NCBI GenBank assembly: GCA_963383645.1 | Contig: OY726571.1 | Coordinates: forward strand, 17,301,376 to 17,365,375 | DNA length: 64,000 nucleotides | From: Muscardinus avellanarius | Lineage: Eukaryota; Chordata; Mammalia; Rodentia; Gliridae | Direction of reading: 5' to 3' | In this document: piece by piece, positions 34,373 to 46,365 of the stretch | Numbering within the stretch: position 1 is the stretch's first letter | Layout: the number at the start of each line of letters is the position of its first letter | Notes under the pieces: model-generated | Told to the model about the DNA's origin: nothing | Databases searched by the model: none | Seen by the model: the letters and a program-made list of their open reading frames with translations, nothing else | Position numbers and translations under genes: made by a program

Positions 34373-35339
34373 AAAAAAAAAGTGTCCCTTACTAATATTT
34401 TTTTCTTTATACTAGTTATGTCTTACAATAAAGCTGTTTTTACAGCATTGAGGGTTGCTTGTGGAAAATAAGTCTTTTATTATGAAAAACTTTTCCCTCT
34501 TTCAGTGCTTAAATTCAAGACTCTTGTCTCATTATGAACACAAAAGTTTATGCTGAGGAATGACCTTTTGTCTAAAAGCAATAAGCATTCTCACTTTTGC
34601 TAGGGCAATCAAGTCCAAGTTTTGTTGTTAGTGGCCAAAGGGGGAAACTACTGATAAAGACAAATTTAAATACATATATATTTCATCCTGTTAGAGTAAC
34701 TAACATTAACAAATGTACAATAACTGTCAGCCTTCACAGATATTATAGTTCTTGATAGATAAATGTAGTTCAACTAGATAAACCAATTTGGGTCTCTTAA
34801 ACTATTGAACTCAAAGGGAAGCAATTTATTTTCCTTATCCAGAAATGACTGAGTGCTCTTAATAGTTAAAAGTTGAGAAGTTTGAATGGGATGTTGGATA
34901 GATATCATTAGGTTGGTATTAATGGTTTTAGAAGATTATTGTGAATGGTAATTTCTTGCATGGAGACCTGCTGAGTGAGTTAAACAATTATTCTCACCTA
35001 ACTCTTCTTTGCCCGAGGGCTGATTATATAACTGCCTCTGTTCTCTCCTGGTGTCTGATATGATTAGTTGTTCAATAGCACCTTCACAAAAGCATGGCCA
35101 GGGGAAATGGATGTAGATGTAATTATAAACAGTCAACCTTGTTGCTTTTTAACAATATTTAAGAATATTTAATTCAGGAGGAGAGGTTAAATTGAGTTTT
35201 GGTGGTTATTTAAATTATTCCTGTTGGCTATGTTGTCCATTACTGTGAAGAACAAAACAAAACGTTGGAAAAAATAAAAATGAGGGGAAAGTACATAGAG
35301 CAAAATGAAACAATCGAATGATGAAAATATGTAGATTAG
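34373..35339. other. No gene or repeat recognised
   Basis: AT-rich DNA between the SINE pair and the MaLR LTR, without a supported feature. Confidence 0.4.
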
Positions 35340-35762
35340 GATTAGCCGAGTCAATAGGATACCTACGGCTATAGTCTGAAGGTCACCTCAAAACTCGTGA
35401 TGAAATTGATTGTCATTGCAACAGTTTGAAGAGGCAGGGTCTTTAAGAGGTGATTAGGTCACAAGGGTACTTGATATATAAAAAAGGCTATCATCAGGGG
35501 AGTGGGCTACTTCTTATGAGGGTCATAATGAAAGTGGGTGCAGCTTCCTTGGCTGTTTTTGGTGACCACCATTTTGCTTTCTCACCATGCTCTTTCACCA
35601 TTTGGGGGGTCTCTGCCATGTTGTGACTCAGCCAGAAGGCCCTGAGCAGGTACTTTGCTATTGGACTTACCACTCTCTAGAATTGAGAGAAATACATTTT
35701 TCTTCCCTATAATTTACCCAGTCAGTGATAGGCTGTGTTAGCGACAGAAACCAGACTAACAT
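35340..35762 (+). mobile_element. MaLR/MLT-type solitary LTR
   Basis: Typical phrases in order: CAACAGTTTGAAGAGGCAGGG, AAGAGGTGATTAGGTCAC, ACCATTTTGCTTTCTCACC, GACTCAGCCAGAAGGCCC and the ending near GAAACCAGACTAACA. A solitary LTR; no internal coding sequence is adjacent. Confidence 0.7.
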
Positions 35763-35984
35763 ACTTACTGTATACTGGAAGCTGTTCTTGGTACTTGGAG
35801 TATACCAGTGAAAAGAATGGACCCAAAAGATCTCTACTTATGAGGTATTTGCTTTCTGGGAAGTAGAGAATCTGTGACAACAAGTGGAAAAGCAATAAAG
35901 ACAATAAAAAGGTTGTTATGTAGCAATGAAATAGTGTATATATCATTCCAATACAACTGGCTTCCATATCAAAGTGCCACAAGC

Positions 35985-36430
35985 TGGGAGGCTTAAAAAA
36001 GCACTGTGCTGTCTCACAGTTTCAGAGTCTTTAATTTGAAATCTTTGTGTCTACAGGGTGATGTTTCCATCTGAAGCCTGTTGGAGAATCCTTCCTCTCT
36101 GCTTTCTACCTGCTGTGGTTAGCTGGCAATCTCTGGTACTCCCTGCAGCTGCCTAACTCTAGTCTATATTTTCAAGGTCGCAGGCCATTCTTCCTCTGTG
36201 TCCTGGCCCAAAGGTCCCTCTTCTTATAAGGATGCCAGTCATGTTGAATCCCTTCACCACCCCAACTCCAGTAGAACCTTATCTTAATTTAACTAATTAG
36301 GTCTGCAATGAACCTATTTCCAAATAAGATCACATTTTTAAGATACTGGGGGTTAGGATGTTGACATATGCATTGTTGGATATGGATTGTTGGGGAGGGA
36401 GGTGGCACAATGCAACCCATAACTATCTTT
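35985..36430 (+). mobile_element. Ancient interspersed repeat, family unassigned
   Basis: The run from CCACAAGCTGGGAGGCTTAA through TTATAAGGATGCCAGTC, AATTAGGTCTGC, TTTCCAAATAAGATCACATT and GGTTAGGATGTTGACATAT to CAACCCATAAC resembles a widespread mammalian repeat whose consensus I remember but cannot name with certainty. Confidence 0.5.
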
Positions 36431-38838
36431 TAATGATTACTCATAATGGTAAGAGTCTTAGGATGACATAAACTAGGGTCAAAAGAGGCGTGCATGTGGC
36501 CGGAGGAGAAGAAGAGTTGAATGTAATTTCAAATGGAAGGGCTCCATAGCCCCCATGGAGAAGTTAACTTGAAAAAAAGCGAGGAAACTAGCTGTGTGTC
36601 TGAGGGAAAGAACACTCCAGGCAGAAGGCACAGCCAACGCGAGGCCTCTAAGAGGGCGTGGGCTTTTAGTGGGAAAGGAACAGGAAGAATACCATTGCAG
36701 CAGAAGGGCAGTCTTTAGAGGGAAATGAGATAAGGAGCTGCCTCAAGGATGGCTCTTACATGTCATTGTAGGCACTTGGAAGATGCTGACTCTCCCTCTT
36801 AGTAAAATGGGGAGCCATTGTGGACTGCTACAAGAGATGGAGCCTCATATAAGCTATACTGAAAGGATCATCATAGCTATGAGGAGAGATTGTGTCCCTC
36901 TGTCTTCTGTTAGGATGCTAGCAATCAGGGATGCTTATTCCTGTGTATACATTAATTCACGAGAGGTTGCAATATTGTAGTATTTTAACCTACTTTTTCT
37001 TTACATTTATTAGACTAAATGCATTGATAAAAACTGTCCTTATTTAGTTTATTATTTGGTTACCAATGGTATAATTCTAGCAAAAATATAATAAAAATTT
37101 GGTAATATCTTTTTATTTATTGTCAAAAGTGACCAACTTATGGATTTAAACATATTTGATAGGTTTCAACTCATTGTCTTTTCATTGTCAACAAAACTCA
37201 AATAGTCCTATCTTTGGTCAGTGGGAGCCCCCTCCAGTTGTCTCCAGGTCATCTTGTTTTTTTGTCCTGTTATTTGTAATCATTATCTATAACAAGGTCC
37301 GGTCCAATAAAAGCTACTTGTTCATAGCAGGAGCAGAATCTGTTATGTACATTCAAATTATAAATAGTAGGGAGACAATAAATTATGTGGATTCAAATTA
37401 TAAATGATACATGAGAGTACCTCAATCATGGAGTTTACATTTCCCTTTTTCCTGGTCGGTTTATTAAGGGAATTGAATGCCATGAGCTAGACAGTTTACT
37501 ATATTGGACCTACATCACTGGACTTACATCAACTTGAACACTTTTAATGATTTCATTGTATTGAATACATTTTAGATTAATACTACCAACATAGTCCAAT
37601 GGCATTTGGATGCATTCTCAAAAAAGTTAAAAGCCAGACTTTTTTAGTAGTGGATATTGCAGAAATATTTTAGGAAATAAGGTTTTCAAAAGCTGCAGTA
37701 GTGGCCAGGGTTCTTCCCTACTCTCCAATTTACCATAGAAGTGTTTTTCAAGACAGTGATAAAAAGTTGTCAAGATATTACAAGTGTACTCTTATACTTT
37801 ATATGTGGAAATTATTCTTTTTCCTAGTATTCCACTCTAGTTCCACCCTTATCTAACATTACTGACTGGATGGGATCTGAATTCACATGAATCTAATTAT
37901 AAACTGTATTTCTATAGTTACTGGGTATATTCATGAATTTTGCTACAGAAATACACTTTTAATTATATTGATGCTTTTAATTAATACTTTTAATTATTAA
38001 TAAATTTGATGTTTATTATCACTCTAGCTCATACTGGAGGTAATAATGTATAGTATAGCTAGCCATATCATTTTTATATCCAATCTAAAAAGTTAATATT
38101 TTTAATACATATGACCCCAAAATTTGAGATAAAGGCTTATGAATCTATTTTCTTTATACCTACTACTTACTTATTCTTCATCAATAATCCTTTAGTAAAA
38201 AATTTATCTGAATTTTCTTTCGCTTATGTATATAAGTATGTATTTTAAAAGAGTCACAGATCTATCACACAATTCTAAATCTCCTCTTACTTCTAAAATA
38301 TCTTTTTCTTAGATGCCTGTTATTTAAGCTCCCTAGTCCTTGTGATAAGACCTCTAGACCAGCAATAGCTTTTTTTCCCCCTCCGGTGTGGCAACTCTGC
38401 TGAGTCCTGGGTGCTTGGCCACCAGTAGCAGGGGTTGTAAAAGGCTCCTCAGGTCTTTGGAGGGAGCGCTGCTAGGGATGATGATCATTGCTTTCCCCAT
38501 ATGGGGAGAAGCAAAAACAGATCAGCATTGGTGACCCTGCTCTAGTCACTTCTCTTGCCTAATCCAGGTGCAATCTGTAGTCTCTATTTTTTTAAATTAA
38601 ATTGAAGCTTAATGCTTAGAAAACATTACGTACTAGTAATTAATATGAAAAGAAAACCTGGAATACTCTTTTATCACCCTCATCCTTGTTGTCATTATCA
38701 GCAAAGGATGTTTATTGTTTATAGACACACTTGAAGGCACTGGGGATCTCACTTGTAAACATGCATTCAAGGACAGTGCTCTCTGGTACTGCTGTGGGCC
38801 AGTGTTCTTCCTGGTATTTGTAGACCTTCAGGTAATTT
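36431..38838. other. Intergenic, nothing recognised except a short GC patch
   Basis: Mostly AT-rich. A compact GC-richer patch at about 38378-38515 stands out but matches no small RNA I know. Open frames at 36533-37407 are unconvincing. Confidence 0.35.
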
Positions 38839-38839
38839 A

Positions 38840-38987
38840 TGGATCACAGGTTGGAGACTAGCCTCAGCAACTGAGCGAGGCCCTCTGCAACTTAGTAAGA
38901 TGCTGTTTCAAACTAAAAAATAAAATAGAACTAGAGTATAGCTAACAGGTATATTGCCCTAGGTTTCACCCCCAGTATTACAAAACA
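38840..38987 (+). mobile_element. 5'-truncated B1/ID SINE
   Basis: Begins within the B1 half (GGATCACAGGTTGGAGAC, CTCAGCAACTGAGCGAGGCC) and continues through the ID-like half (GAACTAGAGTATAGC, CCCAGTATTAC). Confidence 0.7.
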
Positions 38988-39085
38988 AAACTGTTTCAAA
39001 GAAGAAATTTCTTTTTTGATCTTTTATACATAGAGAAAATATACTGAATTTAATTATACAACATTTCTAATATTTTAATCCTTTT

Positions 39086-41847
39086 AGTTTTTTTATTGGT
39101 GCACTGTATTCATACATCATAGTGGGATACAAACTTTTGTAGACATACATGCACACATCACCCAGTCAGCCCCCACCCGATCCCCACCAGATTCTCTCCC
39201 CATCGCTCCTTCCCATGCTTGGCTTAGTGGTTGACATCTAGTATTATAGCAATATATCCAAAATTAAAAATGATAATCTCACATAACAGTTTCATTTGTC
39301 TGATACCAGGCTTTTGATGACTTAAAGATATCATTTCAATATTTCTTTTTGCTTGCTTTCTTACCAGAGAATATTTTTTTTCTATTTTTAGGTGAAATTA
39401 TCATATATTTATATATTTATTTTTCAGAAAAAAATCTATGCTAATATGGAATATGGATTCTAGGTACCCAAAACGATCTTGAAAAAGAACAAAGCTAGAA
39501 GATACATATTTTCTGATTTCAAACCATATAAAGCTACAATAATTGAAACATTGTAGTACTGTTCTAAAGGCAGATATATAAACCATTGGAGTTAAATACA
39601 AGCCTAGAGCTAAATTCTTCCCTATATTGTCAAGTTATTTTTGACAAGGTTTCCATGAACATTTGGTGGTGGAAATAATAATCTTTTAACTAAATATTGT
39701 TGAAAAATAATAATTACATGGAAAAGAATAAAATTGGACCCTTACCTAATCCCATATACAAATATTAACTCAAAATAGATAAAAGACCTAAATATAAATC
39801 TTAAGACTATAAACTTTTAGAAGAAAATCTGGGTCATAAAACCTCACAACATTGTAATTGGCAGTGATTTCTTGGTTATGATTTCAATGGCACAGGCAAC
39901 AGAAGAGTATACAAACTCCCTAAAAAATAAAAAAATATTGTATATCCAAAGACAATGTAAACAGAGTTAAAAGTTACTAATAAAATTGGATAAAATATTT
40001 CCAAATGCTATATCTGAAGGTATATTAATATTCCAACTAGAAATCCTAAAAATTAACAACAATAAAGGCAAACAATACAATTTAGAGATAGGTAAAAGAC
40101 TAACATAAATAATGAATCTCCACAGATAACCAATCTTAGTTGTCTGTTGGATGGAAAATCTTGTTTCTCTGGTTCTGGTGTTTGTTACCTATTTCTTCTT
40201 TGTAGTTAATCTCTTTGAGTATTTTCTCTAGTGCTGATTTTGAAGACATAAATTCCTTCAGTTTCTGTTTGTCATGGAAGCTTCTTATTTCTCCATCTAA
40301 TTTGATAGAAAGTTTTGCTGGGTAGGAAATTTTTGGCTGGAAGTTGTTTTCTTTCAGAGTTTGGAATATGTTACTCCAAGCCCTTCTGACTCTCATGACT
40401 TGGTTTGGGAAGTCTGGAGTGATTCTAATTGGTTTGCCTCTGAATGTCACTTGGCCCTTTGCTTTTGTTGCCTTTAAGATTCTCTGCTTGGCTTCCACAT
40501 TGGTCATTTTGACAGTTATGTGGCGTGGGGATCCTCTTCTCCGATTCTGTCTAACGGGAGTTCTATAAGTTTCCTGGAGCTGTGTATCAACCTCTTGCTC
40601 TATGTTTGGAAAATTTTCTGCTATTACTTCCTTGAAGAGATTGTTGAACCCTTTGGTTTCACTTTCTTTTCCCTCCTCTATTCCAATTATTCTTAGGTTA
40701 GCTCTCTTGAAATGGGCCCATATTTCTTCAATGTCAGATTCCTGCTGTTGGATATTTTTTTCTAGATTAGAAACTATGTGTTCATTTTTGTAATATCATC
40801 TTCTAAGAGTGAGATTCTGTTCTCCATGTGGTCTAATCGGTTGTTTGTGCTTTGAATTGAGGCCTTTACTTCATTAATTGCATCCTTTATCTCTTTTTGG
40901 CTCTCTCTGAGTTCTTTTTGAAGCACCTCTGTTATTTCTAAAGTTATTTTCCTGATTTGATCTTCTAGAAATCTCTGATTTTCTGTTTTATCGGGTTCTG
41001 ATGTTGTGGGGTTGTGGGCATTCATTGCTCCAGTATTATTCCTCTTTCCCATGATTTCGGATGTTTGTGCCTTCTTTGGGTTCTTCTCTTGGGTCACTAT
41101 GACTTCACTTAAGGTGCTCTGGATCTCGAGTCTGTAGTATCTCAAACTCCACTACTCCTTTACTGGGTTGTATCACAGAGTCTCTGACCCAGGTAGTCGA
41201 TAGAGGCTGCTTTAAACTATGGGGGGTGCCAGGTTGCACGTTCTCCTATGGTGTGATATCTCTGCCACCGCCACTCCCCCACTGGGTCAAGTCCCAGGGA
41301 GTACAGTACTGGGATTTCTCCTCTGGGGCCCGCAATTTGACTCACTGTTCTTGAGTTCGCAGATGTAGCTGTACTGGACTCGGTGAATTTGCTGCTGCTG
41401 CCGCCGGTGGCAATATAGCGCCGCTGCTTTGCCCTCGGCCGTGAGGCTGGCTTATTTCTTCTTGATTTTGAGTTCCACTCTGAGTCCCTGCAGCGTGTGC
41501 TGAGCTCAGCCACTGGGAGCTTTAGATGCTCCCTGCGCTGAAAAATCCTGCCTGGCTGTTCCGCAGCAGCTCACCTCGGCTTGCTGTAGCCATCCGGTGA
41601 ATTTGCCGCTGCTGCCGGCAGTATGGCACTGCTGCCGCGTCCTCGGGCGTGAGGCCAGTGTATCTCCTCTGTGGCTCTGAGCTCTGATCTCAGTCCGCTT
41701 TCTCTCTGGAGCCTGGTGATTTTTTTTGTTTCTCTGGTGATGGTGTTTTATGGCTATGAAAGGCACTGATTTTGTGGTAATGGAGATTGGTTGTTAGCGG
41801 GGCTCTTAAGCCCCGCTTTTCTTGGTCGCCATCTTCCCGGAAGTCTC
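39086..41847 (-). mobile_element. Half-L1 (HAL1-like) chimaera, left copy, full 5' end
   Basis: In element sense (minus strand) the order is: 5' end near 41847 with CTTCCGGGAAGATGGCGACC; a GC hairpin; about 790 nt of 5'UTR; ORF1 (41052-40136); a segment of about 700 nt that reads as L1 ORF2 on the opposite strand (about 39395-40125); and an L1 3' end with CACCAATAAAA at 39086. ORF2 in sense orientation is absent, so it depends on another L1 for movement. TATTTTAATCCTTTT flanks it at 39071-39085 and 41848-41862, a perfect 15-bp target duplication. It is nearly identical, in inverted orientation, to 50460-53556. Confidence 0.85.
40136..41052 (-). pseudogene. L1-type ORF1, left copy, one frameshift
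   Basis: RNA-binding chaperone ORF1 of the L1 type. Starts with MGKRNN at 41052. The N-terminal half has heptad-type coiled coil (FLEDQIRKI... NRISLLEDD). The C-terminal half has the conserved core with KPIRITPDFP, ARR/RRAW-type WSNIFQTLKE, NFQPKISYPAKLS and KLKEFM. The span is 917 nt against 918 in the right copy. One base is missing close to the coiled-coil end (near 40785-40795), so translation ends at a TAG there. The rest of the frame is open. Lesion and comparison are read directly from the two copies. Confidence 0.85.
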
Positions 41848-41862
41848 TATTTTAATCCTTTT

Positions 41863-43806
41863 GACCAATAGTCAGTAATCCAATTAATGTTCAGTAATTA
41901 AATGTTGCTATCATAATTTTCAACCTATAAATAAAGTTTGAATGGCAAGTAACATCAGGAAGGTATAGAGATCCAAGACTGTTTTAAGATGTTTTTCTTC
42001 TACATTTTCATCTAATGCTTTATTTAGTTTTTGTTTTATTTTATTTTATTTTGTTATAAAAATCCTAAGTTCTGTTAAATAATGTGGAGTTCACTATAAG
42101 GGTACCTGAAACAAGAGGAAAGCAGGAAATATCTTAAATGTATTAGAATATAATTTCATGAGGCAGTGATCTGTCTAAATTAGTCATCAGTATGTCATCA
42201 GTCTATTTTGGGGCTTAACACAGAGCAGGTGATTAAAAAATAAGTATTTTAAGACTAAATCTGTGAACAGACATATAGCAAGTCCTCCTGAAGAATTGCA
42301 TGTGTTTTGAGGACTGAGAGGATCCATGAGATCACAAGGCACTACCAACCTCCAGTCTCAGGTCTGCTTCTACGCGGATCCAATTATTTTTTCTGTGTCT
42401 GCTTCTCTCTGTGTAACCATTGGCTATGCATGCATTCAGTCTTTTTTGTATAGCATCCCCATTTCTCCCCTGTTCATTTTCTCCAAAATTCCTCTTGCAA
42501 TTATAATCCTCCTTCCAGTCCATTTCACCCTGGGATCCCAAACCTAAGAACTAGCATCTCTTAATTGCACCTTTTTAGCTTTATTAACTGCTTCACTTTT
42601 TTTTCACAATTGAAACCAAGCATAGTTCCTGCCTGGTATCTTTAATCATCGTCTAAAAAAATAATCACACACAACAGATGTGTTTTACAGCTTTTATCAC
42701 CTTTGGTTTATAGGTAGAAGAATTGTGTTCAGCATATTCAGTTTTTTATTGTCGATTTTGCTGTGCTAAAATGTTGCTTTCTTCCTCATTTCCACCTACC
42801 CCGCTTTGCCTCAGAAAAATCTAGAAATGTACAATAGTCTTGCCTGAAGTGGTTCACTTTGGGAGTGAATGCAGTGGAGTGATATTCCCATCAGGATGTT
42901 GCCATGTGTAGAAAGAGGGTAGCAGCTATATAAGCCAAGAGCAATGGTAAGGAGATGGACAAGAGAGGGAGGTGGTTTGCAGCATGTATTAACTTAAGAA
43001 CAGAAACAGAGGAGAAAAAATATCTTCCTTCCAACTCTGAGAAGAATGTGGCCCTTGAAAGGGTTACTTAATATGAAATACTCCTTATGTTTTTCTCTGA
43101 TATATAATAAAATTTCAGTCACTCCTATTTTGCCTTGGCTGTTCCCATTTCTCCTCACTTGTGATGTTTTCACTGGTGAAAAACAAAATCTCCCACCTGC
43201 CCAAGTGAAACTCTCTTCTCTGAAGTTACGAACTAACTAAGCAGCCTTATTATTAATATGCATGAAACCATATTTCCCTGCACATCACAGGAAATTTGCT
43301 AAACAGATTCCCAAGACTGTGATCTCACCGTTTTATAAAAATGGGCAGGTATAATCCATTACCAACATATTCTTGTGTCCATAGGTAGGAAGACTTGGCA
43401 GAACTATTGCTCCACATGGTTCATTTTAAATTCACTTGGAATTGGCATGAAGATATTTATGCTACCTAACTCTTTATAAAAATAAATGCCTTATATTTCT
43501 ATAACCAGTAGGTGGTTTTAACTTGGACCTAGGCATCTAGGTCAAGCTCTCACAGAGACAGGGGATAAGTGTTCTATCTCCTGAATGTGTACAATTCAGA
43601 CAGAACTCTAAGCCCCCTTTAGAAAGATAATCCTGGGTTCTAAATCCCCCAAAAGGCCCTTACTATTTTTAAAAAAATATACAAATAAAGGGACAAGGAA
43701 AAAACATGTAATTACATGTTTGCTAAAGGGAATGACCTAAGGGTAGAAAGGCGATCGATTTCCCTTTTGGCACCAGAGAATATTTTTTTAATCCTCATAC
43801 TGCATA
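41863..43806. other. Spacer between the half-L1 copies, no gene seen
   Basis: AT-rich DNA with a short (TTTTA)n at about 42032-42055. There are no recognisable SINEs and no convincing frame. Confidence 0.4.
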
Positions 43807-44030
43807 ATAGTGGTTCCCAGAAGGTGTAGGGGGTTTTGCCAATGTCTAGAGACATTTTGGGTTGTCATAACTGGGAGAAGGGAGGCTACAGGCATCAAAT
43901 GTATGAAGGCCAAGGATGCTACTAGAACATCTTATATTCTTAAATTCTTGCATTAAGCAGCCCGCCTCATATCAGAGAAATGCCTACCTAGTATGTTAAC
44001 AGTGCTGAGGTTGAGATAACTTGCTCTGTG
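43807..44030 (+). mobile_element. MER20-like DNA transposon fossil
   Basis: TAGTGGTTCCCAGAAGG, GCCAATGTCTAGAGACATTTT, GGTTGTCATAACTGGGAG, CCAAGGATGCTACTAGAACATC and AACAGTGCTGAGGTTGAGA follow the order of the MER20 (hAT-Charlie) consensus as I remember it. Diverged, non-coding. Confidence 0.7.
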
Positions 44031-44110
44031 TTGGAGGGTTGCCACATGCATCATTAAAACCGAGACACTTCTTAGAATGAAAGCTATGTAGTTACTAACT
44101 GGACTGGAAG

Positions 44111-44202
44111 CAGACATGCATATACATACCTATATATACACCTATATATACACCTATATATATCTACATATACACATACATATAAACATACATATACATG
44201 TG
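44111..44202. repeat. TATA/CATA-rich minisatellite
   Basis: Imperfect units of ATATACACCTATAT repeated, grading into CATACATATA. Low-complexity, alternating. Confidence 0.85.
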
Positions 44203-44440
44203 CTTCCCTCAACGGAAGCACATCCACTAACTTCATTTTTTAGAGCTCGGGGTATCTGTTGGGCCAGGCTTTCTCAGTGAGGAGGGTTATCTCACAAGCT
44301 GGAATTTAGGCTGCACATTACTTCTTGCCTCTATGTGTCAAGTAGACCTAAATGTAACCTAGCCTGTTGGATCATAACCTACAGGTTCTCCTGAACATGC
44401 TTTTCACTCCAATAGGTCCAGTTAGCAGGTCAGCTTTCTC

Positions 44441-44602
44441 CTCTCCCTCCTCCTTTTCTCCCCCTTCCTCCTTCCCTCCCTCCCATTCCCTCTCCCTCTC
44501 CCCCTCTCCTTCTTTCTACCTCTCTCTCTCTTTACCTTTCTCTCTCTCCCTCTCTCTTTGTTTTTCCTCTCTCCCTCTCTCTGTCTTTCTCTTTGCTCTC
44601 TG

Positions 44603-44660
<58 letters not shown>
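44441..44660. repeat. (CT)-rich tract joined to (CA)n
   Basis: About 165 bp of pyrimidine sequence (CTCCCTC and CTCTCT units) followed by a pure (CA)n at 44607-44660. Frames on both strands here are artefacts. Confidence 0.95.
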
Positions 44661-44663
<3 letters not shown>

Positions 44664-45272
44664 GACTAATGCACCAGGGAGAAGATGCCCACAAAGGCTG
44701 TGAGCTGAGTGACATGTACAAGTCATTTTAGATTTTGTGTAAACTTGTGGTGCCCATGCTGGGCTTCGGATAATAGGACAATGATATCAATGGCTGCTAA
44801 GTTTGCTGTTATAGAGACACTGTGCACAGAAGCACCCAGCCACTGAAACAGTTGGTTTTTTCAATCTTCTTAGGCTTCAATGTGTAGGACTCTCAGTCAG
44901 TTAAGAATGTTACTTTATACTCCCTCCCCCATCTAATTCTAAACCCTTCTCTCCTCTTACCATGCTGGTTAAGTCTAGTCTGAATTTGTTTTCCTAAGAG
45001 TTTTCTAAAAGAAACCAGAAAAAGCCAGAAAATCCTAGACTTGTGTTTTTTCCTACCATATTCCTTATTGCCACAGTTGAAGTTGGCACAAGCCTGCTTT
45101 CCAAAATAGAGAGAAGACGACTTAGTCACATTGACCCCTGTGTAAGATAGGTCTCTAACTTTCCTACTGGAAATACCTGATTCCCTAGCGTCCACTTCTT
45201 TATACCCAGACAGTTTCACCATTCAGTTTTGTTACCTCTAGAAGACTTTTGGATACGAGTTTTGTGTTGATT
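44661..45272. other. No gene recognised
   Basis: Mixed DNA before the 45289 SINE. A 109-codon minus-strand frame (44893-45222) has no family resemblance. Confidence 0.4.
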
Positions 45273-45288
45273 AGAAATGGATTTGGCT

Positions 45289-45496
45289 GCTGGGCATGGT
45301 GGCGCACGCTTGTAATCCCCGCGCTTGGGAGGCAGAAACAGGAGGATCGCGCAGGTTCGAAGCCAGCCCCGCGCGCTGGCTTAGGAGACCCTGTTTCCAA
45401 ATAAAAAAATGTAAAAAGAGGTCTGGGAGTGTAGCCCGGAGGTACAAGGGCTTCCAGGAACCCCAGTACCACCAAAAAAAAAAAAAAAAAAAAAAA
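45289..45496 (+). mobile_element. Young B1/ID SINE with perfect 16-bp target duplication
   Basis: Complete copy of the recent subfamily with a long poly-A tail. AGAAATGGATTTGGCT occurs at 45273-45288 and 45497-45512, a perfect target duplication, so the insertion is recent. Confidence 0.95.
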
Positions 45497-45512
45497 AGAA
45501 ATGGATTTGGCT

Positions 45513-46365
45513 ATGAGTAAGAAAGACCTAATAATAGTGAGTTAAATAAAAGAGTGTGTATTATTTTTAAGTTCAGGAGGAGAAAAACTAAGGCTAATGG
45601 TAGCTGTATTTGATAACCTCAGGGACCTATTTTCCAGTTGGTCGTCCTACCACCTCCAAATATGGCATGAAGTCATTGTCTCATGATCAAAGATAGCAGC
45701 TAGAACCAGCATCCCTGGGACAGAGAGCTGACTCTCATATCTTTAGACAAAGGCTGACATATGACAGCTGTGCTTCAATCCTGTGATAGATTAGATGGTC
45801 TCTCAGCAAATATTCACTTTCCCCGTCCCTTCATAGGAGTACTGTGATATTTAAATTTAGATGTCATATTAAATGGATTAAAGAACACCTAGAAGCCTGG
45901 GAAAAGCATGATTTTGAGTGTCTCTCTGGAGGGGTTTTTCAGAGGAGGTAGAAATATGAATCTGAGTGGAGAAGGTGAGGAAGATCCAATCTTATTATGG
46001 TCAGGCACTATCTGATTGGCTGGGGGCCCAGAGAGGACAGCTACAGAAAGTGAACAGGCATTTCCCTCTGAGACCAGTCACATTTATTAGAAAAAACAGA
46101 CTTTGGACCAATAGAAGCCTGGGTCATTATGTCACCAGAGTCATTAAAAATTCTGTAGAATTGGCCCAAAGGACCTAATTCACTGAATATCAGTATCTTT
46201 ATAAATTAAATAGGGATAACAGCAACAATAACGATTAATGATCATTAAGCAAGATAAATAAAGTATCTATCTAATATAATGTTTGAAATAATAAGTAGGA
46301 CTCAGATAAAAATAATCTATTATTAATGGCAACAGCAATAATAAGGTATTTTTTATTATATATAA
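45513..46365. other. No gene; probable ancient repeat at about 45850-46110
   Basis: The stretch ATTAAATGGATTAAAGAACACCTAGAAGC... GAGTGTCTCTCTGGAGGG ... CTGATTGGCTGGGGGCCCAG has the look of an old interspersed repeat with an inserted middle, family not assigned. The remainder is AT-rich. Confidence 0.4.

Noticed and set aside
38378..38515. GC-richer patch considered as a small nuclear RNA or 7SK-type gene
   Set aside because: No match to the 5' end of 7SK, U6 or other RNAs I know, and no promoter elements of that class.
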